64,000 nt of DNA, from positions 18,713,716 to 18,777,715 of the forward strand of contig CM039505.1 of the NCBI GenBank assembly GCA_022432975.1. The letters run 5' to 3'. The position numbers were made by a program, and so were the translations under genes. Under the pieces are notes generated by a model. It saw only the letters and a list, made by a program, of their open reading frames with translations, was not told the origin of the DNA and ran no database searches. Positions 1 to 10,545 of the stretch are shown piece after piece (the stretch's first letter is position 1; each line of letters starts with the position of its first letter). Source of the DNA: Begonia masoniana (lineage: Eukaryota > Streptophyta > Magnoliopsida > Cucurbitales > Begoniaceae).

Positions 1-80
1 AAAGATTAAAAAAAAATACTTCACGTTTCTAATGTCCGGAGTGAGGCTTGCCGACCCCGATCGGGTCGGGGGTTGTCACA
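1..80 (+). mobile_element. LTR 3' end, truncated by window edge
   Basis: The last 80 bases of a gypsy-type LTR, ending in GTTGTCACA at position 80. The stretch from the ATGTCCGG motif to the end resembles the reverse complement of the start of the solo LTR at 24057-26579, which fixes the orientation as plus. No primer-binding site follows, so this is a solo LTR or the 3' LTR of an element lying to the left. Confidence 0.6.
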
Positions 81-2700
81 AATTTGGTTTCTCTAGCCCT
101 ACTTATCAAATTTACACTTTAACTCCACAACTTTAAGAATTTGCAAATATCGTCAAACTAATATTACACTACAAAAATTCATAAAAATACCAATTTACAG
201 AAACTGCTAGAACTTTTTTAGAAATGGTTAGAACTCAGCTAGAGGCCCGTTGAACAATGCCAGCAAGCTGACCTACGTGCGTGAAACCAAACTCAAGTCG
301 GGTCTAACATGCGACGGCCCACGGGTCGTTTATCTAGGCTAAGTCTGAGGCTTTTTGGATTCAATCCTTACTCCAAAAACTTCATTTTCTTTTTCAGATC
401 AATCTCCTATTATTTACTGTGGCAATATTTCTACTACTACATAACTTCAAATCAAAATCAAAGCACATGGAGATTGACTATCTTATTGGGCGTGATTAAG
501 TCTGCAATTACTAGCTAGTCATCGTGTTTACTCCTTCGATTTTTCATCTTGTTGATGCACTTACTGAGCCTCTAATACTTTCTTAATTTAATTTATTTAG
601 AGACAAGATCGTCGACCTACGACATTGATCTTGGGGTGGATGTTGAAGGATATTCTCTTTGGTACCTTGAACTCATGCATTTTAGGCTGTGTATATAGAA
701 TAACTTACAGGTAGTTGTTTTACCATTATTCATTTTACACGCTTGTGCATGATATCAATATGCAAATAGAATACTCATTGCCGCAATCATCTTCTTCCTT
801 CCAACCCTAGTTTATCGAAAACTATCAATGAGAAAATAATTACGAGTAGAGACAAAAATTTACTATTAAAAAATTAAGATCAATTGAGTTTTGTAACTCG
901 AATTGAATTTGTAAAGTAGCTAAATTCTTTTTGATATTGAACATGGGTCGGTAAGACATAAATGGAAGTTGGGTCATTCGATTCTAATAGTAATGATTAA
1001 GCTTTAGTCTTATTTGATACAATGATTTGATCTAAGAACAATTGCCCATAATAACAATCTGGATTCCGTCATGTAGCGTTAGACAAAGAAATCATTTAGC
1101 GTTAGACAAAGAAATCGCCATCTGGTCGGTGGATGCCACTGCAGAAGAAAATAAAGTTCATCGTTTAGTATAGGATCCGTACATTATTATTGTTGTTATT
1201 ATTATTATTTTATTCATAAAATAAATTATGCAATGAACATATTCAATAAGTAGAAATAACAGAATTTTTTCTTTAAATTTAAAAAAAGATAATAAATTTA
1301 TTTCAATATTCAAAATTTTGTTACTTACATCTTATGCTGTCATTAAGTCCTGTTTAATTATGAGAAACATCTGTTTTTTTTACTAGTTACTCATATGACT
1401 ATCTCTCACTCAGTCACTCGATAGATATGCAAAGCCCAATTATAATTTCAATTTCTTGCGAATTTCCTTTTGGTCTAAGCCCAATAGCCACATATAAAAT
1501 AATGTGAAATTGTGATATAATTTTTGGGTCTTTGATCCTAAACCAACGCAAGAATTGCCTCTGGCTCTGGTCAATCGAACAAAGAAAAGGAAATAATTTC
1601 ATATCTTGCCCTCAATTTTCACCCGAACACTATCATATCGTAACTATTTAACGATATGACTTTTTTGTAGAATTAATAAAGTATTTTCAAAATCATTCTA
1701 GAATTTACTAAAATTATTAATAATCTTGCTATTGTTTTTCCCGAAAAAAAAATTAATTATCAAAACATATATAGTTTGAAGGTGATGTGGTGGTTTGTTT
1801 CTAGTGTATACAATTTTGTTTATTTAATTTTTATTTATTAATTTTATGTGTGGATGCTCCACTTTCATTTGTGTTTGATTACTAAATATTCCCACTAGAG
1901 AAAAGGATTGATTGACGAATTTCCACGTACCAAAATGGGATGTTTGTCCTTTCAAACTTTTCATCTTTTTAATTATTGTCGTTATTTTGTTTTTTTTTTT
2001 ATAATTTTTTTAAATAAAGATTATTTTGAAAAAAACCTACTTAAAAAACCAAATATGTTAAGAAGTTGTTTTGTTTCATAAAAAAAAATAAAAAAATAAA
2101 AAATAAAAAAATAGAAGAGTATTATTAACCTGACCCCATTTTTGGTAGATTTATAATACAAGGTGAAATACTATTTAGACGAATTTAAACTTTTTTGTTT
2201 TACATATAGAATTTTAATCTTTGAGCTATTGACAATTTAGATTTCGCTGTCAAATTTTATTTGTTAAATTTAGTGTGATACAACATTTCATATATTAATA
2301 AAGTGTTATATTCTCATTTTAATATCTTTGACAATTTCTAACTCGATTTCAAATTTTATTGTTCTCTTATTCGACAACTGTCTACGAACTTTTTTGTAGA
2401 CAAATGAATGAAAAAATGAAAACATCAATGAACTAATTAGTTTTAGATCAACATGTAACATGTCAACCCTAACCTTTTTCTAGATTCACAAAGAAGCTTA
2501 GGGTTGACATATTGGATATTGTTTTTTTGAAGTTAAAACTCGACTTACCAAAATTTTCAAAAGAAGAGAAAAAGTAATTCAGAAACATGCTTGTATAATT
2601 ATTGATTATCCAAAGTTTTAATCCTTACGTTATAATCATTAAAATGTATCCATTATAAAAAAATATATATGTACTTAATTTTCCATCCTATTAATGTATT
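81..2700. other. AT-rich intergenic DNA, no gene recognised
   Basis: About 2.6 kb with no convincing coding region; the few short open frames have no recognisable domain. The only local structure I see is a short direct repeat (TAGCGTTAGACAAAGAAATC at 1074 and again at 1097) and several poly-A/T and ATT runs. Confidence 0.5.
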
Positions 2701-2803
2701 GGGTATAAATAAAAATAAACTATAAACTATAAACCCTAACAACTAAAACCTTAAATTATGAAAATCTAACAAAACAAACTTGCCGGGTCGCCCATCACCC
2801 CCC

Positions 2804-3713
2804 TAGGGGTGGGCACGGTCCGGTCCGGTCATGTTCCCGCTTGGAACCGGACCGGACCGGACATTTCGGGATTTTAAGTTCTCGAACCGGAACCGGTCCC
2901 ATGGGGAACCGGTACCGAACCGAGACAGGACCGATTTGCCGGTCCGGTTCCCGGTTCAGTACCGGTTCCTACCGAATTTTATAAAAAATAAATAATATTG
3001 CTAAAAGGAGAGAACTTCAATTTGTCGTACAATTTCAATAGATCATATTCTACCCAAATAAATTTTTTTTTGTTAAAAGAATTAAATAGCTAACTTCTGG
3101 ACAGCTCTGCCCTAGCATTTGGGAGAAGAAACTGAGTTGATTCCTCTTTTTGAAACATACGAATTCGACCTCCTCTGAAATCCTCCAAAGCCAACAGCAA
3201 TTCAGCACACTAAAAGAGAGAACAATCACAACCAAACAGCACCAAGAGCGAACCTGACTAAGAAATAAGCGAGAAATGCGAGGCGAAGATCTCAGCAACC
3301 TAAAATCAGCGGATGAGGAGGAGGAGGATGGACCGGAGGAGTGAGGCAAAAGGAAAGGGGAAAAAGAAGAGAGTGAGACCGTAGCTTTAGAAGCTGAGTA
3401 CACGAAGCGAGAAGAGGAAGAAGCAGCGGCGGCGCCAAAAGAGAAAGCAGAAGCCATTGTTTTTGCAGAAGATGAAGACTACGATGGGGGTTACGGGAGT
3501 GAGAGAGAGAAGCGGTTACGGGCCGACCCATGGGTCGGTATTTCCGCGGTTCCCGGTTCTGTGATCAACAGAACTGGGACCAGAACCGCAGTCCACGGTC
3601 CCATGGGTCTGGGAACCGGAACCGGTCCCATAACTCAAAAAACCGCCCAAGAACCGGATTGAACCGACGGTCTAGTCCGATCCACCGGTTCCGATCCGGT
3701 TCTGCCCACCCCC
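2804..3713. mobile_element. hAT-like nonautonomous element inserted in the MULE arm
   Basis: About 910 bp that interrupts the left MULE arm and is absent from the right arm. Its ends are short imperfect inverted repeats, TAGGGGTGGGCA on the left and TGCCCACCCC on the right. Both subterminal regions are crowded with CCGGT/ACCGG motifs in both orientations, for example 2817-2960 and 3540-3705, as expected for hAT transposase binding regions. The target duplication cannot be read because the right end sits in a run of C. It encodes no transposase but carries a plant gene fragment on the minus strand. Confidence 0.6.
3254..3457 (-). pseudogene. Captured first exon encoding a plastid transit-like peptide
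   Basis: Reading from 3457, 68 codons begin MASAFSFG and are very rich in Ser, Ala, Arg and Phe with almost no acidic residues, typical of a chloroplast transit peptide. The frame ends at CAG followed by GTTCGC at 3253, a plausible splice donor, and the sequence beyond is intron-like. The fragment lies wholly inside the hAT-like element, so it looks like a transduplicated first exon. I cannot name the parent gene. It has no downstream exons and is unlikely to make a functional protein. Confidence 0.5.
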
Positions 3714-4041
3714 CCCCCCCCCCGTCATTGTTTATGACTAGAACGGGGGGCTGAACTTAAAAGAATGGGGGGTCGTTCTGTCTAGTGCTGACATGGCACT
3801 AGACCATGTGGAACAGGGGTTGAAGTGAGAGGTGGAGACCCCGTTCCACGTGCGTTGCATGTGGGCTGAGAACAGGGGGTCCCTGCCCACAGAACTGCCC
3901 CCCATTCTCAGGCTCTATGTTGAGAACAGGGGGTCGAGGTGGGGGGCGGAGACCCCCCGTTCCAAATGCGTAGCACGTGGGGTGAGAACGGGGCGGTCTC
4001 CGCCACCAGACGGCTTCCCGTTCTAAGGAGACCATTTTTGC

Positions 4042-4358
4042 GGTTTCTGCAGATGTACTCACACTTCATTCGTCCTATTAGTGGCCAACACATGTGGCCG
4101 CCCGTAGAAAATATGAATGAAATCCTTCCACCCAGAAGAAAGTGCCAACCGGGTATGCCGAAGAAGAAAAGAGTGCAAAATATCGACGAGCCGCCAAGTT
4201 TGACAATTACTAGGAAAGACTATATGATATCATACCGTATATGTCGGCATCCTGGGTATAATAGTCGCACTTGTCCTAACAGAAGATCCACTTCAGATGC
4301 TGATTCCGTTTCTGCTTTGCAAGACACATTTATGAGTTTCCACACATTTCGCTCATAA
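4042..4358 (+). pseudogene. MULE transposase C-terminal remnant
   Basis: An open frame reading in from the left arm encodes a segment with MULE transposase tail features: a GQHMWPP motif, then a PPRRKCQPGMPKKKR basic stretch, then a degenerate zinc knuckle ending in CRHPGYNSRTC (the family pattern is CxxCxxxGHNxRTC; the first Cys is replaced here). It stops at 4356-4358 after about 100 residues. The catalytic core is missing, so this is only the nucleic-acid-binding end of a much longer protein. It explains why the surrounding inverted arms belong to a MULE. Confidence 0.7.
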
Positions 4359-4830
4359 TATTGTTGTCATTATGTGCATATATATTTTCTGATATTATTT
4401 TCATTATGTGCAGAGATTTTCTACACACGGCTCATGCAGAAATTTATGAATATTTCTGCTGTAATTTATGTAGTTATTATAACGTGTCATGTATGAATTT
4501 ATTGTAATATGTAATTAATGAAATTATTATTATGTGTAATATATTTATTTATTGTAAATTGTAATTTAATGGATTTATTGTAATATATAATTAATGAATC
4601 TATTATTATGTGTAATGTATGTATTTATTGTAATTTGTAATTTAGTGACATAAAGTTGAAAAATTGGGTAGAATTTCTTTTGTTTTATGATTCACTCATA
4701 GCTAGTTTTAAATAATTCTTACGTATTTAAATCACAGTTTATAACCAACAACCAATTCTAGATAACTCAAAGTACAAGAATAAAGTAAAATACAACTATA
4801 TAAATATTATACTATAAAATAATATAAATA
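4359..4830. other. AT-rich MULE interior, no gene
   Basis: Short imperfect repeats of the type TTATTGTAATTTGTAATTTA (4500-4650) and AT-rich sequence. It probably holds the shared 3' flanks of the two convergent MULE-borne genes. Nothing else recognised. Confidence 0.4.
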
Positions 4831-4920
4831 CTATATAACGGATGGTGGGAGACAGTCTTCATCGTCATTCATCCAGTCCGGCATGGTTTGCCTGAGCTCT
4901 CTCTGAGACTCAATCGTCTC

Positions 4921-5524
4921 TGTAACGACCCCAGTAGGGTCAAGGCATAATTAGTAAACTTTCTTGAATCATAAATATTAATCCTTCTATATGTACAACT
5001 TTTTATATATATATATAAATATAGGTTCAACTAACGATTAATCAGGGTCGGTTATATTAAATGTCCAGAATCGATTCGGAAATGATAAATCCAGATTATA
5101 AATGTTACTATTGTTACTTGGCCATTGGAGAAACCAAACTCCAACACTAAGCTGAAAAACAGAGTTTAACAACTAACTGACAACTACATTGTCTAACTCA
5201 TACCTCGAGCGTAGAGTATCCGAGAAATAGCAAGGGAACTGGTCGTCGAAGGGAGGATTACTGGCAGGCAGAGAGCGAGAGCTCGGGAAAGAAACTCGCT
5301 GAAAGGAGAAAGTGTCGGCTACAGTGGCGTTGGTGAGGTTTAAAAATTTTCCATTTCTTTTATATAACGATTACAACTCACCCTTATTACAATTTTGCCA
5401 CTCAACCTAGTTTCACACAATTTGGAGCAAATCATGGTATTAAATTTAAATCAAAAGGTCCAATAATAATGGTGACAGTTAAATTAGTTAAGAAATCACC
5501 TGGCCGAAATTGTCGGGTGTTACA
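4921..5524. mobile_element. Solo LTR, 604 bp, TSD GTCTC
   Basis: Starts TGTAACGACCCC and ends GTCGGGTGTTACA, flanked by exact duplications GTCTC at 4916-4920 and 5525-5529. No internal region or second LTR is present, so it formed by LTR-LTR recombination. It interrupts the 3' part of the antisense MULE-borne gene and is therefore younger than that gene. End similarity to the larger solo LTRs suggests minus orientation. Confidence 0.85.
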
Positions 5525-5940
5525 GTCTCTCTCTGTAAGTCGAGTATCACTCTTTGAAAATAAATCATCTCCTCGATCCTCTGCTCCATCCTTTCCAACT
5601 GACTAGCCATCTGGAGGGATAATTGTTGTGCGGTCGCATCCTCCATAGGCACATCTCGAGAGGTGGAGGCCCCCATAGGAAGATTGCGAGAGGTGGAGGC
5701 CCCTTGATCGCCCTTGAAAAGCCAAGTCCCGTCAACTTCAATGACACCCATTCGAATTAAATGGAGCCTATCAAACACATCGCTGGATCTCTGTGCTTTC
5801 ATCAGCTCTCCAATCAGTAACTGAACCCCAGCTCACTCGACTATCTTCTGGATCAATGTAACGACTCCTTTTCCCAGCAAGATATTGTCTGTTCTGGGGA
5901 TTGAGCCGTAGCCCAATATCCTCCCCTCACGGCTTTGTTT

Positions 5941-5993
5941 GGCGAGGACTTCCAGGTCGGCCACCCAACCTGGTACTACTCTCGCCAAAGCAC
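5941..5993 (-). other. 5S-rRNA-derived segment in Cassandra LTR (truncated)
   Basis: The reverse complement reads like plant 5S rRNA from the GCGAGAGTAGTACCAGG region through GACC to GAAGTCCTCG, the part that carries the internal pol III C box. The upstream half of 5S is missing. Not a functional rRNA gene. Confidence 0.75.
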
Positions 5994-6268
5994 TTTTGTG
6001 CTCCAAAACACGTATTGCTATCTTGGGAGGGTCTCTTTACATATGTTTCATTTCCACATACTTCCCCAAGCGATGTGGACTCGTACACATATGTATCCAT
6101 GCGGGTCATCACAATCACCCCCCTAGGGGGCCCAACGTCCTCGTTGGCCACATTTCTAGTTAGATACAGGCTCTGATACCATTTGTAACGACCCATTTTC
6201 CCAGCAAGATATTATTCGCTCTAGGGATTGGGACGTAGCCCAATATCCTCCCCTCACGGCTTTGTTTG

Positions 6269-6350
6269 GCGAGGACTTCCCAGTCGGTCACCCAACCTGG
6301 TACTACTCTCGCCGAAGCACTTTTAACTTCGGAGTTCTTATGGAATCCGT
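6269..6350 (-). other. 5S-rRNA-derived segment in Cassandra LTR (longer copy)
   Basis: The reverse complement spans from GGATTCCATAAGAACTCCG through CGAGAGTAGTACCAGG to GGGAAGTCCTCG, so it covers the 5S internal control region (A box, intermediate element, C box) with substitutions. It is the better preserved of two copies in this TRIM. Confidence 0.8.
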
Positions 6351-7566
6351 TGTCAATTGTGCTCCAAAACGCGTCTTTCTATCTTGGGAGGGTCTCTTTA
6401 CATATATTTCATTTCCACATACTTCCCAAGCGATGTGGGATTGTGACGGCCCCTTTTTTATGACCCGTCACCTTCCGGTTCGCCCGCGCAGACATACTAC
6501 CATCCGGATTCTGGTTCGTGCAGCCATCGTACACATATGTATCCATGCGGGTCATCACAATCACCCCCCTAGGGGGCCCAACCAAGCGATGTGGGATTGT
6601 GACGGCCCCTTTTTATGACCCGTCACCTTCCGGTTCGCCCGCGCAGACATACTACCATCCGGATTCTGGTTCGTGCAGCCATCGTACACATATGTATCCA
6701 TGCGGGTCATCACAATCACCCCCCTAGGGGGCCCAACGTCCTCGTTGGCCACATTTCTAGTAGATACAGGCTCTGATACCATTTGTAACCTCATTTCCAC
6801 ATACTTCTCCAAGCGATGTGGGATTGTGACGACCCCCTTTTTATAACCCGTCACCTTCCGGTTCGCCCGCGCAGACGTACTGTCATTCGGGTTCCGGTTC
6901 GTGCAACCATCGTACACATACTTACACATCTGGGTCATCACAATCAATGTGCCATACGGGAGATTTTTGTTGCATGTCCAACCGATCTCTAGCATATGAC
7001 ATAATATGATGAAGCCGGGGTCGAACAGCTTGCCATTGTAGAGCTTCTTCATGACATAAAGTTCCATGCAACTCACGAGATCTCTATGTCCATTTCGAGG
7101 TAGAAGAGTGTGGGTTATCATATTGTGAATAACTCGAGCTCTAACGTTCAAATCCTTCGATTTTGGCTTTATGAACCCTGTTATGTCAGCATTGCGGGGA
7201 ATTTGCCTTAAGAATTCTAGTCCCTCTTCTGTTATGAAAAACGCAGTCTCTGGAAGCATGGTAGTATCACTCTACGTCAACCCCTTATGCGGAAAACCCG
7301 AGCAATAGGTTAATCGTATCTGGAGGGATGACGATCTCTGTATCAAAGATGTATGTCTTCAGCCAGCCAATCCTCCCGGTAGATGTCAAGTTCGCATAAA
7401 ACAAAACTCTGTCGCAGCTATCACCCCGCAAACCATACACCCTGTGTAAGGCGATTAGGTCGAACATCTTCTTGATTGCCAAAGACTCCCAACCTATGAA
7501 GTTGACGATCTTTGAATGAATAATTGAGCGTCTTGCCATATCCTGCTCAAATTGGTCTTTGCACAA

Positions 7567-8151
7567 CTAGTTTTGAAATTCCATCTACAAAAACCCAGTT
7601 GGCGGCGCTTGACCTAGAGCACCTTGTGACGACGGTGCCCAGAAAGTCAGGCTACTTTGTGACATCATTGGCCGAGTTGATGGAGCACGGTCTGTTAGGC
7701 CATGTTGTGTAGACCTCTTTGTGACGAGGCACCCTTTCATTTAATGATCAATTTAGGAGTCATTTGAAGGAATTTTGCGATTTAGATTTTGAATTTGAGA
7801 TTTGCGGATTTTGAAGATTTTGAGCTTGGATTTGATGGATTTTTCGGACGATATTCGTATGAAATAAATAGGTATGGAGAAATCAACACGGTGAGACGTG
7901 AAATGGTCAGATTTTGGGTTGGAATCATAAGGGGCTGAGAGAGAAAATGAAGATTTCAGCAAAGTGTGGGGGGGGGGGGATCCCTTATATATTGTCAGGG
8001 GTCGTTCTTAGCCCTAGGGGGTCAATGCCCCCCGTCGAGGGGCTAATCTCTCGAAATATTTTTCAAAATCGGCCACCCGATGGAGGGTCTAACCCCCCCG
8101 TTCTAAGAAACTGGGGGTATGATTGCGGGGTGGAGACCCTCCGTTCTCACC
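7567..8151. other. Upstream region of the antisense MULE gene
   Basis: Between the antisense gene's first block and the right MULE arm. 7750-7960 read on the minus strand looks like a 5' leader rich in AAATC repeats. 7965-8150 carries G-rich GGGGG runs and GTTCT motifs like those of the arms. No additional gene is evident. Confidence 0.4.
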
Positions 8152-8569
8152 CTGCAAAAATGGTCTCCTGAGAATGGAGGGTTGTCTGGTGGTGGGGAAC
8201 CCTGGTTCTCACCCCACGTGCAACGCACGTGGAACAAGGGGTCTCTCACCCCTCGTTCTTGACAAAGAGCCTAAGAACGGGGGGTCGTTCTGTGGGCGGG
8301 GACCTCTCGTTCTCAGCCCACGTAAAACGCACGTGGAATGGGGGTTTCCACCTCTACCTCGACCTCTCATTCCACGTGGTCCAGTTCCACGTCAGCATTG
8401 GGCAGAACGACCCTCTGTTCTTTTAAGATCGGCCCCTCATTTTATTCATAAACATTGACCGGGAGGGTGGGGGTGATCGGCCACCCGACAGAATTTGTTT
8501 TGTTAAATTTTCATAGTTTAAAGTTTTGTTGTTTGGGTTTATAGTTTATGGTTTATTTTAAAAAATCCC
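8152..8569. repeat. Right terminal inverted repeat of the MULE
   Basis: Reverse complement of the two left-arm blocks (2701-2803 and about 3714-4041). It is uninterrupted, which is how the hAT-like insertion on the left can be recognised. It begins with CCTGCAAAAATGGTCTCC and ends at GGGATTTTTT (minus reading). Confidence 0.7.
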
Positions 8570-10179
8570 AATAATTTGAGATTTATTGTGGTTTTTACCC
8601 TCATGTATTTGATACATCATAATAACTCATGGTGAACGTCGTTTTCTATGAATTGTTACCACTTGCGAAAAATCTTATCATATCTCTTTTTTATTATTAT
8701 TATTTTTTAATTTTACAACCTTTTATTTTATTTTAACTTTTTTAAAAAAGTGCTTCCTTGCTCCTATATTTATTGGATCAACGTGCTCCCTTGTTTATCT
8801 TTAAAAGTAAGTTTAAAAATCAAATTACTTAATTTATAAATTAATTTTATTTTAAATTTTAATTTAAAATTCATAATTTTTTTTAGTTTTAATATAACTT
8901 TTCAATACGTGGTCCAATAGATGGCAAGTGTCACTCTGCATTGGCCCACCATTTAACCAATAAAAATGCAATCTTAAGATGTTTGACTTTAAAATAGCAA
9001 CAAACGGGGACCGTCCGATTGAATGTGGGACCAAAGTTAGTGGATTACCAGAGAGAAAATAGAATATCCAATTTATTTATTTTAAATAAAATCATGAAAT
9101 CTTTGATGTTAAAAATATCCAATCATTACTTTTGGATAAAACTAATTTATTATTCTCATTAATATTTTCATCTTAATAGCAAGTCACGAAATAATTTGTT
9201 AATATTCAATTTATGTATATCAGCTAAAATACTTAATTATAATAAAATAATTGATATCAATTAAAAACATTCTTAATTAATTTTAGGCTCACATAAGGTA
9301 GATAAATAAGTTGTAACTCGACTATTCCATTTAATTTAATAATAAAAATAAATTCGAGGGTCATTTAAAAATAAAATTGAAATTTTATTTATTTCCATGT
9401 TAATATACCAATTAATAATGATAATAGTTTTATAAAAATAATAATTTTAAAATAGTAATTAGTGCAAATGTAAGAAGACGGTTGAAGAGTTGTACAGTAG
9501 AGTACGAAAAAGTAAACAGTAGAGAGAGAGAGAGAGAGGGAATAATCCATCCAAGCGATCTTCACTGAAAGCGAAAAGCTTTTTCCAAATCAGAAAGCGC
9601 AAATCCTTTCAGAAATCGCTTTCCAGTTTCCATGGATGAAGAAGAAATGCTTTCCCATCTTTCATCTTCGTCTCGCTTTTCTAAAGTTCACAGTTTCCTC
9701 TCGCTTTTCCAACCACTCAAATGGTCCATCCGCACCATCGAGATGGAATGAATCAGCATGCTTTGTCGGCCATTAGAGCTTCAACAACGAGCTCTGCCCC
9801 GCCCCTTTCATTATCTTCTTCCAGATACTGATTGCCCTTCTTTTTTGGTTCCCCCCCCTCTCTTTTAGATTCAGAGAGCTACGGTTTTCGCTGCAAGAGT
9901 TGAAGATAGTGATCGATGTGGCGATCAATTATCAGATTCGTTGCGCTTTAGTTTCGGGGGATTCGATAAATCTGCAAAAAGAGGCCTGCAGAGTGAAATC
10001 TATCTCTATCTAAACATTGACCTAACTGTACTTTCTGGATCCCCTTCCTTTACCGGGCGACTAAGTCATTTGGAGATGCTTCGCATCAATTTTTTTGTCG
10101 ACGAACTTTGTAGCTATCGAATTTCTATCCAAAGGGGCCATCTCGTATTTCAATGAGTAATGGCGATGACCAGGAAGAG
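8570..10179 (+). promoter_or_regulatory. Promoter and 5' leader region of the LRR receptor kinase
   Basis: About 1 kb of AT-rich DNA followed by a transcribed-looking stretch. A GA microsatellite, (AG)n at 9520-9538, lies just upstream of a CT-rich leader (9600-9720), a common plant core-promoter arrangement. Short out-of-frame open frames here are not conserved coding. The exact start site cannot be fixed from sequence alone. Confidence 0.5.
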
Positions 10180-10493
10180 GTATGTTATGGGTATGCTTCG
10201 TTCTGCTTGAATTGAGCTATATTCTAGTGTATTTCATAACTTCCTTTATGAATTGACCTAATTAACGTAGCCTATATTTGTTGCGGGAATATCCCCGGTC
10301 ATTGTTGAGTTACTCGTTTGTGTTGTTAGATTGATGGGACCTAAAATTTATTTTCTCGGTTCACTCGTTTATCACTATTCCAATTGCTGATTTAGATTTT
10401 AGATCATGGGTCCTATGTTTTCTACTATTGTTTAGTGGCAAAGTTTGATCTTCATAATTTGAGGTCTATCCAATATTCCTTTGTTTTTTGCAG
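10180..10493 (+). other. Predicted 5'-UTR intron of the LRR receptor kinase
   Basis: A donor AG|GTATGTT at 10180 and a pyrimidine-rich acceptor TTGTTTTTTGCAG|GC ending at 10493 bracket 314 bp of T-rich sequence just upstream of the start codon. Splicing would join the leader to the exon that carries the upstream ORF and main ATG. Confidence 0.6.
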
Positions 10494-10511
10494 GCATTGA
10501 ATCACTGGGTT

Positions 10512-10544
10512 ATGTTCTTGCTCTCGTTTGTGAACTACCACTAA
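10512..10544 (+). CDS. Upstream ORF, 10 codons, ends one base before the main ATG
   Basis: ATG at 10512 opens a ten-residue frame (MFLLSFVNYH) that terminates with TAA at 10542-10544. The kinase ATG follows at 10546, giving the arrangement TAAGATG. A stop this close to the next start favours termination-reinitiation or uORF-mediated repression. It may have no function as a peptide. Confidence 0.4.
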   Translation: MFLLSFVNYH

Positions 10545-10545
10545 G

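Larger units (their letters stand above)
2701..4041. repeat. Left terminal inverted repeat of the MULE (interrupted)
   Basis: Matches the reverse complement of 8152-8569 in two blocks, 2701-2803 and about 3714-4041, separated by the hAT-like insertion. The inner half is GC-rich and contains repeated GAACGGGGGG and CCCCGTTC motifs in both orientations, so it can also fold on itself. Confidence 0.65.
5857..6942 (-). mobile_element. Multimeric Cassandra-type TRIM (5S-rRNA LTRs), TSD ATCAA
   Basis: Flanked by exact ATCAA at 5852-5856 and 6943-6947. On the minus strand there are LTR units of 257 bp (5857-6113) and 376 bp (6184-6559), each holding 5S-rRNA-derived sequence, plus two partial units (about 6581-6714 and 6784-6942). 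A primer-binding site complementary to initiator tRNA-Met (ATGGTATCAGAGCC) lies at 6169-6182 and again at about 6769-6782, and polypurine-like GGGGCCCCCTAGGGGGG tracts lie beside the LTR starts. LTRs carrying 5S RNA, a Met PBS and no coding region define Cassandra. The extra partial LTRs show it has been multimerised or rearranged by recombination. Confidence 0.85.
4831..7566 (-). pseudogene. 'Putative plant transposon protein' (Transposase_32-like) gene, split by two insertions
   Basis: Coding begins by 7566 on the minus strand. The first block (7566-7285) carries the FYANL and INLLLGF motifs of the putative plant transposon protein domain family. The second (7259-6948) carries the family's LLPRNGH and following hydrophobic helices. 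The third (5856-5530) is a hydrophilic tail, and the last piece (4915-4831) ends at TAG. The pieces stay in register once the Cassandra unit (5857-6942 plus one 5-bp duplication) and the solo LTR (4921-5524 plus one duplication, 609 bp) are discounted. Remaining lesions are a one-base frameshift with an in-frame TAG at about 7265-7295 and a TGA at 5833-5835. The role of this family is not known to me beyond its association with transposons. Confidence 0.6.
2701..8569 (+). mobile_element. Mutator-like element (MULE) with long inverted arms, nested insertions inside
   Basis: The outer ends are inverted repeats. 2701 onward (GGGTATAAATAAAAATAAAC) mirrors the reverse complement of 8569 downward (GGGATTTTTTAAAATAAACC). 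The homology continues through a GC-rich arm to about 4041 on the left and 8152 on the right, both ending at a GGAGACCATTTTTGC motif. Just inside the left arm is a MULE transposase C-terminal remnant, which supports the class. Without the hAT-like insertion the left arm is about 430 bp and the right about 418 bp. The interior also holds an antisense transposon-protein pseudogene, a Cassandra TRIM and a solo LTR. I could not find the 9-bp target duplication expected for MULEs, so the exact outer ends are uncertain. Confidence 0.65.

Noticed and set aside
2692..2700. A 9-bp target duplication for the MULE
   Set aside because: The flanks TAATGTATT (left) and AATAATTTG (right) do not match convincingly, so I do not claim one.
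6269..6350. A 5S rRNA gene on the minus strand
   Set aside because: Only part of 5S is present, with substitutions, and it lies inside LTRs with PBS and target duplications, so it is Cassandra rather than an rRNA locus.
6561..7259. 232-codon minus-strand open frame as a single gene
   Set aside because: It runs from the host transposon-protein pseudogene into the Cassandra insertion; the second half is TRIM sequence read in frame by chance.
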